Shown here: piece after piece, positions 59,572 to 64,000 of the stretch | How the letters are laid out: each line of letters starts with the position of its first letter | How positions within the stretch are numbered: the stretch's first letter is position 1 | From: Cornus controversa | Lineage: Eukaryota; Streptophyta; Magnoliopsida; Cornales; Cornaceae | DNA: 64,000 nt | Reading direction: 5' to 3' | NCBI GenBank assembly: GCA_026545225.1 | Contig: CM048850.1 | Coordinates: 28,883,797-28,947,796 of the forward strand | Translations under genes and position numbers: made by a program | Notes under the pieces: generated by a model | Seen by the model: the letters and a program-made list of their open reading frames with translations, nothing else | The model's database searches: none | Told to the model about the DNA's origin: nothing

Positions 59572-59681
59572 GATTTCACACTTTCCATTGTAATTTACTT
59601 TTCATCATTTTTTAGAGTATTTGTTACTGATTTTTCTTCTCTTTTTATCCCTTTGAATTTCAACTTTACATATGCTATAAC

Positions 59682-60063
59682 TAGGGCTGCAAATTAACCA
59701 ACAGCTCTGATTCATTCATTAAACAAACGAGCCAAGCTTAAGCTTGATTTTTAGGCTCATTTAATAAATAAGCCAGTCCTAAATAAGATTATGCTCGGCT
59801 CATGAACATGAGTTTGTTTATATTTGTGAACAAATCTCGTATAGAGTTCTTAAGCTCGTGAACATGTTCATGAACATAGACTTGTATAGGCTTGTTTGCG
59901 TTCATAAATAAGCTAAAATGATCTTGAACACGAGCTCAAATCGAGTTCAAATTTTATTAAATGAGCTGAGCCCGAGCTTCTCAAAATAATGATGAGTTGC
60001 GCCCGAGCTCAACTTTTTGCACTCGTCATGAGCCCAAGCCTGAGTAGACTCAAGCTCGGCTCA
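59682..60063. mobile_element. hAT-like MITE (AGGGCTGCAAA family), left part
   Basis: It starts TAGGGCTGCAAA, a very common plant MITE terminus, and is rich in GAGCTCG/GCTCATGAAC words. It is cut at 60063 by the chromovirus LTR, so its right end lies beyond the window. Confidence 0.6.
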
Positions 60064-60582
60064 TGTCACGCCCCAAAATTCAGACCGCAAGGACTCCCCA
60101 AGACCGACCTGAAGCCCGAGTGTGAACCCGTTCACTCAACCCCATGAATGACTTAACTACACTCATGCGATAGTATCGTACATGATACCACGCTATTATG
60201 CCCCGATTTCTCGACTCCCGGAAGACTGCAGGTTAACCCAAGCATTAAACCCAATGCATCACCCTTACCCTCAATTATTGTGGATGCTTAACTTTATTCT
60301 AGCACGTAGAAGTGCAATACTCCACCTTATCCGGCCATGATGGCTCCTATATCAAATCATACCCCTTAGTGGGAATTCTATTTATCCACACTCTCAAGAA
60401 TCACTCACTTTTGGGACTCAACAATGTTTATCTTTGGAATCTAAAGCTGAAACTTATCCCATTGGATAACGAATCTAAAAATACTCAATTTAAAAAAAAC
60501 CACGCTCAATTTCGATTTAAAACGAAGAAGTTATCCCGTTTGAAGTTTGGAGAAAATTTTAAGGTATGCTGTAAAAACTGAC

Positions 60583-60756
60583 TTCGATTCATCTAAGTGA
60601 TGAGTTCAATGCATCGAAGTGATGAGTTCGATGCATCAAACAAGTATCATCCAAAATTAACTCTCGGGACCTTTACATTCCAAAATTCTTGCAGGTTTTT
60701 CGATGCATCGAACTGGCAACTTCGATGCATCGAACTAGATACTTCGATGCATCGAA
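60583..60756. repeat. TTCGATGCATCGAA palindrome cluster in the LTR
   Basis: The perfect 14-bp palindrome TTCGATGCATCGAA is at 60699-60712, 60721-60734 and 60743-60756. Variants are at about 60583, 60605-60618 and 60627-60640. The last three perfect copies are spaced exactly 22 bp apart. Confidence 0.93.
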
Positions 60757-61382
60757 CTGCCCAGAAGTTGAAACTTTGCAAATGGTCATTTTTGACCTTC
60801 TAGGCCATTTCTACCAACATAATTCATTCCAACAACCTCCAAATCATATAAGAAAGGAGTTTACATCATTCACAAGTCCTAAATCATGCTCATAATCAAA
60901 TCACAGACCAATATGAGTCATTCTCCCTCATAAACACATTTTATCCAAAAATAAAACTATCCAACAACTATTTTAGTCCATCAAATGAAAGTAGATGCTC
61001 TTACAATCATTGTGTAAACAAGTCCATTGTCTCATCATATTTAATAAGCTCATAGTCCAAGCATACACATAAGTTACATTTGTCTAAAATATAACTATAA
61101 CTCAAAGAGAAGGATCTCATGCCACAAACTAGCATGGATAGCCACAAAATATACAATATCCAAAATATATCAAAATATGACAAGAGTTCAACTTGGACAC
61201 TCAGGTACCATCTGTCATCGGCACCTTATCTATAAAAGAATTTAGAATAAAGGGGTGAGCACCACTGCGGCTCAGTAGAGATACCCCAATCTACCTAAGT
61301 GCCGACTCGACACGACCTACATGAATGGATGTCACTATATTACATGTATCATCCAACATATACCATGTTCATTCACAAGCAT

Positions 61383-61385
<3 letters not shown>

Positions 61386-61420
<35 letters not shown>
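61386..61420. repeat. (TA)n microsatellite
   Basis: Uninterrupted TA run of about 17 units inside the LTR. Confidence 0.9.
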
Positions 61421-61422
<2 letters not shown>

Positions 61423-61619
61423 AACGCATTAACACATATTATGCTCTACAATTTAAAATAAAAGCAATAACATATCCTTGTCACTCTCTCGGACTCAACC
61501 CGAAACCCTAACATGATTTTGACCAACCATGCGACCTGGGATGCCTCCCACAACCGTCTCAAGACTTTGACCTACTCCGCCAACGTCATACTTCCAGGGC
61601 AATACTTTGGTTTGCCCAT

Positions 61620-61855
61620 TGGTGATTAGTCCATATCAACACCGTCACCAAATATTTGCTTACTCAAGGTGATTAGACCATATCAGCACCACCACCATGT
61701 ATTAGGTGGCTCAAAGTGGTTAGTCTATATCAGCACCGCCACTGAGAATAATCGGATTTAAGGTGATTAGTCCGTATCAGCACCATCACCGAATCATTGG
61801 GTGGCCCAAGGTGGTTAGTCCATGTCAGCACCGCCACCGAGCATAACTGACCTAA
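61620..61855. repeat. five-unit tandem repeat inside the LTR
   Basis: Units of about 45-60 bp with GGTGATTAGTCCATATCAGC followed by ACC(G/A)(C/T)CACCGA and a variable tail. It occupies a position in this LTR comparable to the 4033-4340 array in the solo LTR, though the sequence is unrelated. Confidence 0.85.
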
Positions 61856-63015
61856 ATCACTGACACCTAGTCTTGACCATATTTTTTTGTTTCCTCACAA
61901 CGGCCCATATGCATTTTGAACATATAATAATTAAGTATTTAACATACACACTTCACAATGTATAAGCTAATTAGTGTAATACATAACATGCATTTTCATC
62001 TTCATGAAGTAACATATATCTTTACCTATACATGTGAAACCTAGCATGTTATACACATATGAAAATGAATCCCACTTAAGAACATTTTAGTCATGTTTCA
62101 CCAATGCATACATTTTCTATAAAAAGATAGCATGCATTTAACTCATAGGACAACACATAACACATACATGCTCTCATTCTTCCACATTTTCATGCATTTC
62201 TCCTTCATATCATGCATACTAGAAGATACACATCTATTGCATACAAGAGACTCAAGAGAAGAAGAAAACAAATTATCCCACCCCTCTTACATCTCTAAAA
62301 CATGCAATACAGAGCCTTAGCTCTTACCGCTTCACCTGAAACCCTAGAATCGACAAGTAAATAAGAAGGAGAACTCCTACCTCGAAAATGAAGGCCTTTT
62401 TAGCACTTCTAAAAATCACAGCAATGTCAACCTTGTCGAACCGCAACTTTGATCAGTTCAAAGGGAAGCCCTAGCTGTCCCCTTCCAAAATCTAGAAAGA
62501 AGGAAGAGAGGAGAAGAGGGAAAGGTTTAGAGAGAGTGATCCATGAGAAATGGCTGGGACTCTCTCAGCCATATGTTTTAAAAGGTATCTAGGGAGCAAA
62601 AAGACTAAAATGCCCCTAAGTCACTTAACGCACCTTCCCGGATTCCGTTTTCGATTTTAAAAACTCCTATGGCCTCAAAATCACTTCCTCTACTCTTTAA
62701 ACATTTCATTTAATCTATTCCCAAAAGTAAAAAATTTCAAAAAAATTTCAGATTCCCGGACCCACTTAAGTCACATTCCGGGCCCCAATTTGACCAAAAA
62801 GTCAAACTTCTCCAAATCTTTTGAAAACTTTCAAAAACACTTAAAACACTTCCCAAACATGCGTCCCACACTTAAAATACGTTAAGCTACACTCAAAATG
62901 CATTTATGGCAATTATAATGCAAAAAATGCAAAACCGGTCAAAATTGGTCACGGTCTCTACAACCTCCCCTCCTTAAGGGAATTTTGTCCCCGAAATTAG
63001 AAACATACCTCAAGT

Positions 63016-64000
63016 AGTGAACAACTAGGGATATTTTGAGTGAACTTCTTGTTCTCACTCCCACATGGTTTCCTCGACTCTATGATGCCTCCAAAGGACC
63101 TTAAGCAATGGAATGGTCTTGCCCCGAAGCACTTGCTTCCTAGAATCCATAACCTGTATCGGTCTTTCCTTATAAGACATATCCTCCTCTACCTCAAGAT
63201 TTGTCCAATCTAACACATATGAAGGATCTAGCTCATACTTCCTCAACATCAAAACGTGGAAAGTGTTGTGCACACTTGACAATTGTGGTGGCAATGCCAA
63301 GCGGTATGCAACCTCACCCACACGATCCAATATCTCGAATGGACCGATAAATTGAGGGGCTAGCTTCCCGCTACGCCTAAACCTCATCAAACCCTGTCGT
63401 GGCAAGAATTTCAAGAAGACATGGTCCCCCACCTCAAATGTAAGAAGCCTCCGCCTTCTGTCAGTATAGCTTTTCTGACGACTCTGAGCTGTAAGAAAAC
63501 GCTGCCGTATGATCTTGATCTTTTCTGTAGTCTCCCTGATTATATCTGGCCCCAATGCCACTGTCTCACTAACCTCTATTCAATAAACCATTGACCTACA
63601 AGGCCTACCGTATAATGCCTCGAATGGAGCCATCTCAATACTAGTTTGGTAGCTATTATTGTATGCAAACTCCACTAATGGAAGGTGATCCTCCCAACTG
63701 CCCTGAGAATCAAGTGCACATTCTCTAAGCATATCCTCCAAGATTTGTATATTACGCACTGATTGACCATCTGTTTGGGGATGAAAAGCAGTACTGAAAT
63801 GGAGGTCCGTATTAAGTGCAGCCTGAAAACTCTGCCAAAACTGTGACGTGAATCTCGAATCCCTGTTAGACACAATAGAAACTAGCACTCCGTGCAGTCT
63901 CAAAATCTGATCTATGTACAACCGACTAAGAATGTCCACATCATCCGTCACTCGAATAGGAAAGAAATGAGCCACCTTAGTCAGTCTATCCACAATGACC
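63016..64000 (-). pseudogene. chromovirus pol 3' end: integrase and chromodomain-like tail
   Basis: Integrase core: 63580-63993 (DRLTKVAHFFPIRV; FHPQTDGQ; FAYNNSYQTSIEMAPFEALY). C-terminal part: 63055-63561 (SRQKSYTDRRRR; GDHVFLKFLP; FIGPFEILDRVG; HNTFHVLMLRKY), ending in a chromodomain-type motif (IPLLKVLWRHHRVEETMWE). This is typical of Tekay/Del-like chromoviruses, where the tail guides integration into heterochromatin. A Trp codon has become a stop near 63578, and another stop cuts the last residues near 63054. The second catalytic Asp reads Asn (SNRDSRF) and the catalytic Glu reads Val (GQSVRN), so the integrase would be dead even without the stops. The gene continues past the right edge. 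Confidence 0.92.

Larger units (their letters stand above)
60064..62962 (-). mobile_element. chromovirus (Ty3/gypsy) 3' LTR, 2.9 kb
   Basis: On the plus strand it runs TGTCACGCCCC...GGTCTCTACA. On the minus strand it starts TGTAGAGACC right after an AAGGAGGGGAGG polypurine tract (62964-62975), downstream of pol, so it is the 3' LTR. It is related to 10265-12590. It contains a palindrome cluster, a TA run and a tandem repeat. The candidate target duplication on the left is GCTCA (60059-60063); its partner lies outside the window. Confidence 0.9.

Overview
This is a plant nuclear window, most likely from a dicot. It is AT-rich and has one spliced host gene with plant-type introns. The remainder is LTR retrotransposons, TRIMs, MITEs and degenerate transposon-associated genes. 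No species can be named from the sequence. I saw no rRNA or tRNA gene, organellar block or CRISPR array.

Layout. (1) 1-1.1 kb: the 5' half of a GH29 alpha-L-fucosidase gene on the minus strand, running off the left edge. (2) 3.18-6.53 kb: a 3.35-kb solo LTR with a perfect 5-bp target duplication. (3) 7.0-14.8 kb: a wrecked LTR element with hairpin-rich leader repeats, a degenerate 'plant transposon protein' ORF, and a polypurine tract plus LTR at 13.4-14.8 kb. A gypsy-type LTR with primer-binding site sits inside it at 10.27-12.59 kb. (4) 14.9-17.7 kb: a decayed plant mobile domain (PMD) gene, a tandem array and an LTR-like promoter segment. (5) 17.7-21.4 kb: noncoding. (6) 21.4-30.4 kb: a noncoding block present in three partial tandem copies, interrupted by minisatellites and hAT-like MITEs, two of them nested with recoverable target duplications. 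(7) 31.4-52.4 kb: a Sirevirus-type copia element inserted in a MULE-like terminal-inverted-repeat element. A tandem segmental duplication has copied it; the left copy also carries an internal 2.2-kb tandem duplication. (8) 52.66-53.23 kb: a complete TRIM. (9) 53.63-59.57 kb: a second copia element (Ale/RE1-like) on the plus strand with perfect GATTT target duplications, its RT split by a composite five-LTR TRIM array. (10) 59.68-64 kb: a hAT-like MITE into which a chromovirus (Ty3/gypsy) inserted. Its 2.9-kb 3' LTR and the 3' end of pol lie in the window.

Apart from the fucosidase, every coding region seen is transposon-derived and broken by stops or frameshifts. The elements record successive nested insertions: MULE, then Sirevirus, then segmental duplication; copia, then composite TRIM; MITE, then chromovirus.

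The least conventional signal is a recurring design of several retroelements here. Each carries a local cluster of short palindromes or hairpins whose core sequence differs between elements. Two related LTRs (10.3 kb and 60 kb) carry different palindromes at the corresponding position. I found no intact gene system that would count as a new enzyme pathway or defence system.
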